From Sphingobacteriaceae bacterium UBA6709 (GTDB taxonomy: Bacteria > Bacteroidota > Bacteroidia > Sphingobacteriales > Sphingobacteriaceae): a stretch of 20,270 nucleotides of DNA. Below, piece after piece: positions 1 to 7,975 of the stretch; the first letter of the stretch is position 1; each line of letters begins with the position of its first letter. The stretch lies in contig DKIV01000037.1 in NCBI GenBank assembly GCA_002454425.1, forward strand, positions 1 through 20,270, read 5' to 3'. Under the pieces are notes generated by a model. That model searched no databases. It saw only the letters and a program-made list of their open reading frames with translations, and was not told the DNA's origin. Both the position numbers and the translations under genes were made by a program.

Positions 1-23
1 CTCGAACCTGGTAGGTAGCTGGT

Positions 24-64
24 GGGGAGGTATGGAAAGGGGAATAAGGGGAATGAAATGGGGG
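24..64 (+). other. G-tract cluster with G-quadruplex potential
   Basis: Four runs of G lie close together on the plus strand: GGGG at 24-27, 39-42 and 48-51, and GGGGG at 60-64, separated by 11, 5 and 8 nt. This meets the simple rule for an intramolecular G-quadruplex, although the first loop is long. The surrounding DNA is strongly purine-biased. Function is unknown. Confidence 0.4.
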
Positions 65-612
65 CTGGCTCGTCTCGGTTAGCGCTTGACGGGGGACATG
101 CCCTCGCTCATCCGTCATCGGAAAAAGCATGCGTGTTAAAGAAATTACAGGTTTTATAAAGAGTTAGGAAATTATTTTAACAGACATATTGTTGTTTTTT
201 ATTTTACTAATAATGAGCATGTTGTTGAAAGATGAATTAGGAAAGGAAAGTTAATTGATATTCTCGGTTAATTATTTTAACGTGATTGGCGCTGTGTTTT
301 CCAGGCAGATCATGATGTGACTGACGGTCATGAATGGAGGTATCAGCATACTTCTTGAGCGTATTATTCGCTTACTTTCCGCAAGGGATGTTGAATAGCC
401 TGAGTGCTGGATAAGTAAATGCAGCAATGAATGTTTTTCAGATTCTGAATTGAGCTTAACAAAACTAGTTGTCAGGGTCTCTACTTTTGAATCTGGCGGG
501 AAGGTGACGTCACTTTATCAATGAAGAATACACCACCCGGTCGGCTATCTGTCCAGGCACCGGATTAGTGGCAGTGGATCGCTGGCGCCAGGACAAGATC
601 AGAAACTCCAAA

Positions 613-636
613 AATGCTTGTTGGCGAACAAGCATT
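613..636. repeat. Perfect inverted repeat (10-bp arms, 4-nt loop)
   Basis: AATGCTTGTT and AACAAGCATT flank the loop GGCG. On the minus strand the hairpin is followed by a short T run (TTTTT counting the last stem bases), so it could be a weak minus-strand terminator, but no gene reads towards it. It lies about 90 nt upstream of the small ORF at 723. Confidence 0.5.
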
Positions 637-722
637 GACCTGAAGAAAAAAAGCTAAAAAAGTTTAAAATATAAGAGCAAGTCGCTCGTCTTTACTCCTA
701 TACGACTTAAATATCCCCAGCT

Positions 723-845
723 ATGATAAACGAAATATTACAACTTGTATCCGCGATTGCACTCATGATATTTATGATTAAAGGAGTGAATAAGATTATG
801 GATAAATATATTCCAAAACAAGATCCTCAGAGCAGTCCCGCATAA
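723..845 (+). CDS. Possible small single-pass membrane protein (40 aa)
   Basis: An ATG-initiated frame encodes 40 residues. Residues 5-19 are hydrophobic (LQLVSAIALMIFMIK region) and are followed by a basic segment and a polar tail ending in QSSPA. This is the layout of a small bitopic inner-membrane protein. Its stop codon lies 2 nt before a hairpin terminator, which supports a real transcription unit. I see no clear Shine-Dalgarno sequence, as is common in Bacteroidota, and no strict -7 box. I do not recognise the family. It converges on prfA and shares the terminator with it. It could still be a chance ORF. Confidence 0.45.
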   Translation: MINEILQLVSAIALMIFMIKGVNKIMDKYIPKQDPQSSPA

Positions 846-847
846 AA

Positions 848-875
848 AAAGCCGTAGTTTAATACATACGGCTTT
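848..875. terminator. Bidirectional hairpin terminator between the 723 ORF and prfA
   Basis: AAAGCCGTA (848-856) pairs perfectly with TACGGCTTT (867-875) around a 10-nt loop. A-rich sequence on the left and T-rich sequence on the right let it act on both strands. It sits between two convergent stop codons (845 and 901). Confidence 0.75.
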
Positions 876-900
876 ATAAATCTATATAGTGCTTTCAACC

Positions 901-1974
901 TTAAGAAGCAGATCCTTCTTTCATTTTTTCAGCATTCTCCGCAAACTGTAGTTTGTCGATGATTTCCTGAATATCTCCGTCCATAACCGCAGGCAGATTA
1001 TACATGGTAAGACCAATGCGATGTTCAGTAACGCGTCCCTGAGGATAATTATAGGTACGTATCTTTGCCGATCTGTCGCCTGTTGAGACCATAGATTTTC
1101 TCCGCGCGGCCACGTCACCTGTTTGTTTTTGTACCTCGAGGTCATAAAGCTTACTACGTAGCATCTCCATGGCCCGCTCACGGTTAGCGAGCTGCGAACG
1201 CTCCACCTGACAAACAACCACAATGCCCGATGGCTTGTGTGTAAGCTGAACTTTGGTTTCAACCTTATTTACGTTCTGTCCACCCGCTCCTCCGGATCTT
1301 GAAGTCTGCATTTCAACATCGGCAGGGTTCAGGTAGAAGTCGACTTCCTCCACTTCAGGAAGTACAGCTACAGATGCTGCCGAGGTATGTACTCGTCCCT
1401 GGGTTTCGGTTTCAGGTACGCGTTGTACGCGGTGCACTCCTGATTCGTACTTCATGGTACCATACACATCTTCGCCATTCACTTTCAGGATCACCTCCTT
1501 ATATCCGCCGGCAGTACCTTCGGTTACATCCATTACTTCCACGCGCCAGCCCTTCTTTTCAAAGAAACGCGTATACATGCGGTAAAGATCGCCGGCAAAC
1601 AGCGCCGCTTCATCACCTCCCGTTCCACCACGGATTTCAAATACGGCGTCTTTGGCGTCTTCAGGGTCTTTGGGAATAAGCATTAGGCGGATCTTCTCTT
1701 CCAGCTCATCTTTCTGTACTATGAGTTCATCCAGGTCGAGCTTTGCCATTTCACGAAGTTCGTCGTCTTTTTCTTCGGCGAGAATCTCTTTGTTTGCATC
1801 GATATTGGAGACAACGTTAGCATAGATTTTATACTCGTCAACAATCTTTCCTAAGTCCTTATACTCCTTGTTAAGCTGAGCAAAGCGACGCATGTCGCTA
1901 ACGGTAGCGGGATCGCTCAACTCTCTTTCTACTTCTTCCCAACGAAGTTTTATTGCCTCTAATTTATCAAGCAT
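901..1974 (-). CDS. prfA: Peptide chain release factor 1 (RF1)
   Basis: RF1 recognises UAA and UAG in the ribosomal A site and triggers peptidyl-tRNA hydrolysis. The 357-residue product has the expected length. Residues 1-100 are the charged helical domain 1. The peptide anticodon PxT appears as PET at 187-189, inside RVPETETQGRVHTSA. The catalytic GGQ is at 231-233 in a typical setting (SGGAGGQNVNKVETKV). I start at the ATG whose complement is 1972-1974 (MLDKLEAIKL), the usual RF1 N-terminus. A longer frame adds 23 residues, but those codons overlap a promoter-like sequence. The gene is followed by a bidirectional terminator. The lpxH-like gene lies 150 bp upstream on the same strand, but prfA probably has its own promoter. 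Confidence 0.97.
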   Translation of the reverse strand: MLDKLEAIKLRWEEVERELSDPATVSDMRRFAQLNKEYKDLGKIVDEYKIYANVVSNIDANKEILAEEKDDELREMAKLDLDELIVQKDELEEKIRLMLIPKDPEDAKDAVFEIRGGTGGDEAALFAGDLYRMYTRFFEKKGWRVEVMDVTEGTAGGYKEVILKVNGEDVYGTMKYESGVHRVQRVPETETQGRVHTSAASVAVLPEVEEVDFYLNPADVEMQTSRSGGAGGQNVNKVETKVQLTHKPSGIVVVCQVERSQLANRERAMEMLRSKLYDLEVQKQTGDVAARRKSMVSTGDRSAKIRTYNYPQGRVTEHRIGLTMYNLPAVMDGDIQEIIDKLQFAENAEKMKEGSAS

Positions 1975-2006
1975 GTTGTCTAATTGATACCAAATAAGAA
2001 ATTTTG

Positions 2007-2014
2007 CAAAGGTA
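2007..2014 (-). promoter_or_regulatory. Candidate -7 promoter box for prfA
   Basis: The minus strand reads TACCTTTG, an exact match to the Bacteroidota -7 consensus TAnnTTTG, 32 nt before the prfA ATG. I see no good TTTG at the -33 position, so the call is tentative. It supports the shorter prfA start. Confidence 0.45.
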
Positions 2015-2124
2015 AGGATTTTCAGGTAAATACATGGATACACCGTTGTCCTTGAGCGTTAAGTTCTCTATCGCAGGATCTTCAAGCGCCTGAGCTCCCC
2101 AACGTTCCTCTGATGAATAGCCGT

Positions 2125-2874
2125 CTACGGCTTAAAATAGCACAGGGTTACCTCGTTGCCGTCAAATACCGCATAAGAGAAATAGTTAATCCATTCGCCC
2201 AGATTAATATATCGCGAGGTGTCGCTTAGCTTCCGATCCATGGGAAGGTGTCGATGACCGTAGATGAAATAATTATAATGCTGTTTGGCTAATACCTCCT
2301 TGCTGTGTACAATTAGCCACTCCTGTTGTTCGCCAAGAAAATCTTCCTTTTTCATGCTCGCAAGTCGGCTGTTGTGCGACCAGCTTCGGGCTATTCCAAA
2401 TCCGATGACCGGGTGAACCAATGAAAATAACACCTGACAGAAGCGACTTCGGAAAATTTTCTTAAGCATTTTATATTTTCTGTCGCCCGGCCCTAAGCCG
2501 TCGCCATGGTGCATATAGAAAGTCTTTCCTCCGCGAGTCATGGTTAATTCATCGGAAACGATCTTTACGCCAATCTCATCGGTAAGATATCCAAACATCC
2601 ACATGTCGTGGTTGCCCTTAAACATCGTGATACTCACCCCGAGATCCGCCAATTCCGCCAGCTTTCCCAAAAATCTGATATAGCCTTTTGGAACGACGTG
2701 TTTATATTCAAACCAAAAATCAAATACATCTCCCATGAGGTATAGTTCAGCAGCGTCAGCCTTAATGCTGTCCAGCCACAAAACAATTCTGTTTTCCCTT
2801 TCCCGGCTTAGCTCGTAATCAGCTACTCCCAAATGAAAATCAGATGCAAAATAGATTTTATCCCGTATAGACAT
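2125..2874 (-). CDS. lpxH: UDP-2,3-diacylglucosamine diphosphatase-like metallophosphoesterase (LpxH-type)
   Basis: The 249-residue product has the calcineurin-like phosphoesterase metal motifs in order: SDFHLG (D12, H14), GDVFDFW (D49, D52), GNHD (88-90), HHGDG (H122-D125) and GHRH (H207, H209). The length, the GDVFDFW block and the HGDG block fit the LpxH branch, which cleaves UDP-2,3-diacylglucosamine to lipid X in lipid A synthesis at the cytoplasmic side of the inner membrane. The final motif is GHRH rather than the more familiar GHTH, so a related Bacteroidota phosphoesterase with another substrate is possible. It starts at an ATG (2872-2874) and diverges from the prolyl oligopeptidase gene. 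prfA follows 150 bp downstream. Confidence 0.8.
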   Translation of the reverse strand: MSIRDKIYFASDFHLGVADYELSRERENRIVLWLDSIKADAAELYLMGDVFDFWFEYKHVVPKGYIRFLGKLAELADLGVSITMFKGNHDMWMFGYLTDEIGVKIVSDELTMTRGGKTFYMHHGDGLGPGDRKYKMLKKIFRSRFCQVLFSLVHPVIGFGIARSWSHNSRLASMKKEDFLGEQQEWLIVHSKEVLAKQHYNYFIYGHRHLPMDRKLSDTSRYINLGEWINYFSYAVFDGNEVTLCYFKP

Positions 2875-3002
2875 AAATTATCGTAAAGAACCAATGCGAA
2901 AGTACCCTTTTTTCTCTCAAAAAAGTGGATCCGTAAGCTTATGCTTAGCTTCATGAATAAAATAAGCATCAAATTTGTAATTTGCGATACCAACCATTCA
3001 AT

Positions 3003-5123
3003 ATGAAAAAGATATATACGTTATTCCTTGCCTCCGGAGTCTGTTTATCAGCGGCAGCGCAAACTAGTAATAAAAGCATGATTCAATATCCCAAAACAAG
3101 CAAAGGTTCTGTAGAAGACAATTATTTTGGTACTGCGGTAGCCGATCCCTATCGTTGGCTGGAGGACGATCGCTCCGAAGCGACGAAAGCCTGGGTTGTT
3201 GCTGAGAATAAGGTTACTCAGGAATATCTCGCCAGGATTCCGTTTCGTGAAAGTATCAAGCAAAAGCTCACTGATATCATGAACTATGAGCGGTATAGTG
3301 CTCCTTTCAAGGAGGGGGACTATATGTATTTTTATAAGAACGATGGACTACAAAACCAGGCTGTATTATATCGTCAGAAAGAAGGTGGTCCGGTAGAAGA
3401 GTTTCTTGACCCCAATAAGTTTTCGGCTGATGGGACAACCTCGCTTGCCGGGATTTCTTTTACAAAAGATGGCAGCATGGCTGCTTATCAGATTTCAGAA
3501 GGAGGTTCAGACTGGCGTAAGGTGATTGTGCTGAACACTGCCGACAAGAAGCAGGTGGGTGATACTATGATTGATTTGAAGTTCACCGGCATTGCCTGGA
3601 AGGGCAACGAGGGTTTTTACTATAGCAGCTACGATAAGCCAAAGGAAGGAAGTCAGCTGTCGGGAATGACGCAGCATCATAAGCTGTACTACCATAAGCT
3701 GGGCAGCCCGCAGCAGGAGGATGTCCTGATTTTCGGTGGCGAGAAAACTCCGCGGCGATATGTTGGCGCTGGCATTAGCGAGGATCAGCGATTCCTTATT
3801 ATCAGCGCGGCGAATTCAACTACCGGTAATGAACTATATATTCAGGATTTAACCGTTCCAGGTAGTCCCATTAAAGTGATCGTATCAAACTTTGATACGG
3901 AAAACTCGGTTATCGATAATCAGGGAAGCAAGCTTTTTATCAGTACTACGTACAAAGCGCCCAATAGTAAGGTGGTGACTACCGACTTTGCCAACCCTGA
4001 TCCATCAACATGGAAAGACCTCATTCCCGAAACCGAGAATGTGTTAAGCGTAGGTACCGGGGGAGGTAAAATTTTTGCCAGCTATCTGAAGGATGCTATT
4101 TCCGAGGTAAAGCAATATGATATGAACGGCAGGCTTGAACGTACCATTGCTCTTCCGGGGCCAGGTTCGGCCTCTGGCTTTGGCGCTAAGAATCATGAGA
4201 AGGAGCTTTACTACTCGTTTACTTCTTACGTATATCCAAGTACAATTTTTAAATACAATATTGAAACCGGAAAGTCGGAGCTCTATAAAAAGGCCGGTGT
4301 TAAATTTGACCCGGAGAAGTATGAATCACATCAGGTCTTTTATCCGTCTAAGGATGGTACGAAGATCCCGATGCTGATAACCTATAAAAAGGGAATTAAG
4401 CTTGACGGTACAAATCCGACTTTATTGTATGCCTACGGTGGCTTCGGGGTAAGTCTTACTCCATCCTTCAGCACATCTAATATTGTCCTGCTTGAACAAG
4501 GGGGGATTTATGCTGTGCCCAACCTGCGGGGCGGGGGTGAGTATGGTGAAAAATGGCACCTTGCCGGCACTAAGATGAGCAAGCAGAACGTTTTTGACGA
4601 TTTTATAGCAGCCGCGGAATATCTTATTAAAAATAAATATACCTCGACGGAGAAGCTTGCGGTGGCAGGCGGATCTAATGGGGGACTGCTTGTGGGTGCA
4701 ACGATGACACAGCGTCCTGATCTTATGAAGGTAGCGTTCCCTGCGGTAGGTGTGCTCGATATGCTTCGTTATCATAAATTTACCGCTGGCGCCGGCTGGG
4801 CTTATGACTATGGAACTTCAGAAGACTCGAGAGAAATGTTCTCTTACCTGAAGGCGTATTCTCCATATCACGCGTTGAAGCCAGCGAAGTATCCAGCCAC
4901 CATGATCACTACTGCTGATCATGATGATCGTGTCGTTCCCGCGCATTCATTCAAATTCGCGGCACGCTTGCAGGAAATGCATCAGGGTACAAATCCGGTG
5001 CTTATTCGTATCGAGACCAACGCCGGACATGGCGCGGGCAAATCCACCGCGCAGATTATCAGCGAGCAAGCGGATAAATGGGCCTTCATGTTCTACAACA
5101 TGGGGGTAAACTACAAGAGATAA
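3003..5123 (+). CDS. Prolyl oligopeptidase, family S9A, predicted exported
   Basis: This serine peptidase cuts short proline-containing peptides after proline. The 706-residue product starts at MKKIYTLFLASG, which begins a Sec signal peptide ending near SAAAQT (about residue 20). An in-frame TTG at 2982 would put seven residues before it and is less likely. A beta-propeller spans roughly residues 90-430, with the alpha/beta-hydrolase domain after it. The triad is visible: Ser558 in GGSNGG, Asp641 in DHDDRVVP and His676 in NAGHGAG. Length and spacing are close to the classical enzyme. Export suggests a periplasmic role in peptide scavenging. It leads a three-gene group, with the histidine kinase starting 13 nt after its stop. 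Confidence 0.95.
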   Translation: MKKIYTLFLASGVCLSAAAQTSNKSMIQYPKTSKGSVEDNYFGTAVADPYRWLEDDRSEATKAWVVAENKVTQEYLARIPFRESIKQKLTDIMNYERYSAPFKEGDYMYFYKNDGLQNQAVLYRQKEGGPVEEFLDPNKFSADGTTSLAGISFTKDGSMAAYQISEGGSDWRKVIVLNTADKKQVGDTMIDLKFTGIAWKGNEGFYYSSYDKPKEGSQLSGMTQHHKLYYHKLGSPQQEDVLIFGGEKTPRRYVGAGISEDQRFLIISAANSTTGNELYIQDLTVPGSPIKVIVSNFDTENSVIDNQGSKLFISTTYKAPNSKVVTTDFANPDPSTWKDLIPETENVLSVGTGGGKIFASYLKDAISEVKQYDMNGRLERTIALPGPGSASGFGAKNHEKELYYSFTSYVYPSTIFKYNIETGKSELYKKAGVKFDPEKYESHQVFYPSKDGTKIPMLITYKKGIKLDGTNPTLLYAYGGFGVSLTPSFSTSNIVLLEQGGIYAVPNLRGGGEYGEKWHLAGTKMSKQNVFDDFIAAAEYLIKNKYTSTEKLAVAGGSNGGLLVGATMTQRPDLMKVAFPAVGVLDMLRYHKFTAGAGWAYDYGTSEDSREMFSYLKAYSPYHALKPAKYPATMITTADHDDRVVPAHSFKFAARLQEMHQGTNPVLIRIETNAGHGAGKSTAQIISEQADKWAFMFYNMGVNYKR

Positions 5124-5136
5124 CTACTTTTGCTAA

Positions 5137-6378
5137 ATGAATCCTTACGAACGGAAAAGACGTTGGAAATTTTTACTGCTGGCTTTCGCGATTGTGATTG
5201 CCAGCATTTCCTTACTCTATAGCTACTATCTCGTAAGAAATATTGCCGTGGCTGAAAGAACAAAAGCGCAGGTATGGGCAATGAGTACGAAGAAGATTGT
5301 GGAGATCGAAGATACAAATGATGACTTCCTAACCTATATATATTCTGTAAGGGATAGCCTTACGCTGCCCGCCATTGTGGCCAACGAGCGTGATAGTATT
5401 ATTTACTGGAAAGGACTTGATTCTGGCAAGACCAATATTCCACAGGAGGCCTCGTTGAAAATAGGTAATCAGCTTTTTAACAGGCAAACCTACGATCCAA
5501 ATTACTTTAAGCTGCAGCTGGCGCAAATGAAAGCGCAGCATCGCCCTATTATTATCACGAAGGCTAACGGCGAAAAATGGTTCGTGTACTATAAGGATTC
5601 GCAATTGTTAACCCAGTTGCGGGTTTTTCCATACATTCAGCTTACCATCATTGCGATATTTCTATTTATTGCCTATGCGGTGTTCAGCTCGTCGCGTCGA
5701 TCGGAGCAAAACCTTGTGTGGGTGGGTATGGCCAAGGAGACCGCCCATCAGTTAGGTACTCCGATATCGTCGTTAATTGCCTGGTTGGAGCTGTTGGAAG
5801 ATCGGCACGAGGGAAGTAATGATGACCTTATTGCTGAAATGCGCAACGATGTGCGTCGATTGGAGATGGTTGCTGACAGGTTTTCTAAAATAGGTTCTAC
5901 GCCAGTGTTGCAGAGCAATGCGGTGTACGCTGTTGTTAATGATTATGTGAGCTATTTTAGGGTTCGCGCCAGCAATAAAATACAATTTATCGTCAAAGGC
6001 GACCGGGAAGTTGAGGCGATGATGAATATTCCGCTTTTTGACTGGGTTATTGAGAATCTTCTGAAAAATGCAGTCAACGCTATTGAGGGAGAGGGAAGGA
6101 TTGAGGTAAATATCATCGAGAATCTTGTTAAGGAACAAATATTTATTGATGTCAGCGATTCCGGAAAAGGGATTCCCCGATTGAAATTTGAAACGATCTT
6201 TCAACCAGGATATACTACCCGGAAACGAGGCTGGGGCTTGGGGCTATCGCTCACGCGACGCATCGTTGAGAATTACCATAGGGGAGAAATTTTCGTTAAA
6301 GACTCTGAACCCGGTAAAGGTACTACCATGAGGATTATATTAAAAAGCAGCACGCGCTATGAACCGGCCACAACCTGA
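5137..6378 (+). CDS. Two-pass membrane sensor histidine kinase
   Basis: The 413-residue protein has a basic N-terminus, TM1 at about 11-33, a periplasmic region of about 130 residues with no domain I recognise, and TM2 at about 164-184. The kinase core follows. The H-box AKETAHQLGTPISSL carries the predicted phospho-acceptor His204, with the HQLGTP variant. The N-box is ENLLKNAVNAIEG (from 306), the G1 box DSGKGIP (D341), the G2 region RGWGLGLSLTRRIV, and GKGTTMRI lies near the end. All ATP-binding motifs look intact. There is no HAMP, receiver or output domain and no response-regulator gene beside it, so its partner is encoded elsewhere. It overlaps the DinB-like gene by 20 nt, which suggests co-translation. 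Confidence 0.93.
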   Translation: MNPYERKRRWKFLLLAFAIVIASISLLYSYYLVRNIAVAERTKAQVWAMSTKKIVEIEDTNDDFLTYIYSVRDSLTLPAIVANERDSIIYWKGLDSGKTNIPQEASLKIGNQLFNRQTYDPNYFKLQLAQMKAQHRPIIITKANGEKWFVYYKDSQLLTQLRVFPYIQLTIIAIFLFIAYAVFSSSRRSEQNLVWVGMAKETAHQLGTPISSLIAWLELLEDRHEGSNDDLIAEMRNDVRRLEMVADRFSKIGSTPVLQSNAVYAVVNDYVSYFRVRASNKIQFIVKGDREVEAMMNIPLFDWVIENLLKNAVNAIEGEGRIEVNIIENLVKEQIFIDVSDSGKGIPRLKFETIFQPGYTTRKRGWGLGLSLTRRIVENYHRGEIFVKDSEPGKGTTMRIILKSSTRYEPATT

Positions 6379-6865
6379 TGAATTTCCGCCATTCTATCAA
6401 AAATATATAGATACTGTTGGCGATGATGTCCTTGAAGAGCTGAGACGACAGCCCCTCCTATTAGCAGATTTACTGGATAAGCTGCCGGAGTACAAGCATG
6501 CGTTTGCGTATGCTCCAGGGAAATGGACAATAAAAGAAGTCATTGGTCATATAATTGATACAGAAAGAGTCATGGCTTATCGTTTACTTTGTATATCGAG
6601 AGGTGAGAAATCGCCGCTACCAGGATTCGATGAAAATTCATATGTCACTGAATCTACGTACAGCGATAGGACGCTGCCTCTTTTGATCAAAGAATTTGAG
6701 TATCTGCGAGGAGCTAATTTAATGTTAATTGAATCTCTGACTATGACGCAACTTGATCGTGCCGGTGTGGCCAATGAAAATGCAATTACCGCAAAAGCCC
6801 TGGTTTTTATCATCGCCGGACATTTGAATCATCATGCTAAAATCATAACTGAGAGATATTTTTAA
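6359..6865 (+). CDS. DinB/YfiT-like putative metal-dependent protein
   Basis: The 168-residue product fits the DinB_2/YfiT four-helix bundle. The WTIKEVIGHIIDTERV block near residues 56-71 supplies His64, and the C-terminal HLNHH block supplies His155 and His159, together the usual three-histidine metal site. Family members include bacillithiol- or mycothiol-dependent transferases and many proteins of unknown activity. Bacillithiol transferase activity is possible but unproven here. The start lies inside the end of the histidine kinase gene (20-nt overlap), so the two are probably translated together. No hairpin terminator is obvious before pdhA, 84 nt downstream. Confidence 0.85.
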   Translation: MNRPQPDEFPPFYQKYIDTVGDDVLEELRRQPLLLADLLDKLPEYKHAFAYAPGKWTIKEVIGHIIDTERVMAYRLLCISRGEKSPLPGFDENSYVTESTYSDRTLPLLIKEFEYLRGANLMLIESLTMTQLDRAGVANENAITAKALVFIIAGHLNHHAKIITERYF

Positions 6866-6949
6866 TCCGCGTTGGAAATCCCGTGCGATATTCTTTTTTT
6901 TGAAGATTGTTTTACATTTACTATCCCCAAAAAACACATTATTGATAAA

Positions 6950-7945
6950 ATGAGTTCTATCGAAATTACTAAAGAAACTTATCTGCATTGGTACGAGTCA
7001 ATGCTTCTGATGCGTAAGTTTGAAGAGAAGGCTGGTCAGCTTTATGGCCAACAAAAGATCAGAGGCTTCTGTCACCTCTATATCGGGCAGGAAGCTGTAG
7101 TTGCCGGAACTATGTCTGTATTAAAGCCTGAAGATTCACTTATCACCGCATACCGCGATCATGCCCATGCAATCGCTAAAGGTTTGACACCTAATTCTGT
7201 AATGGCAGAGCTTTATGGTAAAGCCACAGGCTGTTCAAAAGGAAAAGGCGGATCGATGCACATGTTCAGCAAGGAACACAAGTTCTTCGGAGGACACGGT
7301 ATCGTAGGTGGCCAGATTCCTTTGGGAGCAGGTATCGCCTTTGCTGAGAAATATCAGGGAACTGACAATGTATGTGTTTGCTACATGGGTGATGGAGCAG
7401 TAAGACAAGGTTCACTGAATGAAACGTTCAACATGGCGATGATCTGGAAATTACCGGTAATCTTCGTTTGTGAGAACAACGGATATGCTATGGGTACTTC
7501 TGTACAGCGTACTACAAACATGGAAGATATCTATAAGATAGGTCTTGGCTTTGATATGCCATGTGAGCCTGTTGATGGTATGGATCCTGCAGCTGTTCAT
7601 AATGCTATGGATACTGCTGTTGAAAGAGCTCGTAAGGGCGAAGGTCCAACATTCCTTGAGATCCGTACGTATCGTTATAAAGGACATTCAATGTCTGACC
7701 CTGCTAAATATCGTACCAAGGAAGAGCTTGAGCGCTATAAAGCTAAAGACCCTATCGGTGTTGTAAAGGCAGCAATCGTAGAAAACAGCTACGCTGATGA
7801 TGCTTGGTTTGAAGAAGTGGATAAGAAAGTGAAAGCTATTGTTGAGGAGTCTGTGAAGTTTGCAGAGGAGTCGCCTTGGCCTGATCCTTCTGAACTTTAT
7901 ACTGATGTATATATCCAGAGTGATTATCCATTCATAACAAACTAA
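6950..7945 (+). CDS. pdhA: Pyruvate dehydrogenase E1 component, alpha subunit
   Basis: The 331-residue protein is the TPP-binding alpha chain of the heterotetrameric E1 that decarboxylates pyruvate and acetylates the E2 lipoyl group. The TPP/Mg motif starts at GDGAVRQGS (D148) and ends in ENN at 175-177. The loop RYKGHSMSDPAKYRTKEE around His246 is typical of E1-alpha. I start at ATG 6950 (MSSIEITKETYLHWY), the normal N-terminus; an upstream in-frame extension of 26 codons looks like leader sequence. pdhC follows after 30 nt. The beta chain gene is not in the window. Codons are rich in GCT, GTT and CCT, as expected for a highly expressed gene. Confidence 0.96.
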   Translation: MSSIEITKETYLHWYESMLLMRKFEEKAGQLYGQQKIRGFCHLYIGQEAVVAGTMSVLKPEDSLITAYRDHAHAIAKGLTPNSVMAELYGKATGCSKGKGGSMHMFSKEHKFFGGHGIVGGQIPLGAGIAFAEKYQGTDNVCVCYMGDGAVRQGSLNETFNMAMIWKLPVIFVCENNGYAMGTSVQRTTNMEDIYKIGLGFDMPCEPVDGMDPAAVHNAMDTAVERARKGEGPTFLEIRTYRYKGHSMSDPAKYRTKEELERYKAKDPIGVVKAAIVENSYADDAWFEEVDKKVKAIVEESVKFAEESPWPDPSELYTDVYIQSDYPFITN

Positions 7946-7975
7946 AAAACCTCATCGATATAAATATAAAAAGAT

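Larger units (their letters stand above)
1..722. other. Left-edge region without a supported gene
   Basis: I find no recognisable protein here. A minus-strand frame is open from an ATG at 118 to the window edge, but its predicted peptide is a low-complexity Pro/Ser/His/Thr string produced by the G-rich plus strand, so I do not call it. A plus-strand frame near 507-655 is open for about 50 codons and gives no family I know. Structured elements are a G-tract cluster (24-64), a 10-bp palindrome GTGACGTCAC (504-513) and a perfect stem-loop (613-636). The region may be the wreck of a lost element or simply intergenic DNA. Confidence 0.5.

Noticed and set aside
1..118. Minus-strand ORF open to the window edge (MTDERGHVP...)
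   Set aside because: The peptide is a low-complexity Pro/Ser/His/Thr string caused by the G-rich complementary strand, with no recognisable family and no continuation visible.
170..281. AATTATTTTAAC present at 170-181 and 270-281, exactly 100 nt apart
   Set aside because: A 12-nt A/T-rich match in A/T-rich DNA is expected by chance and there is no third copy.
1970..2117. Minus frame open across the lpxH-prfA gap (AVDGYSSEERWGAQALEDP...)
   Set aside because: It has no start codon with any initiation signal, overlaps the prfA promoter-like sequence and matches no family I know.
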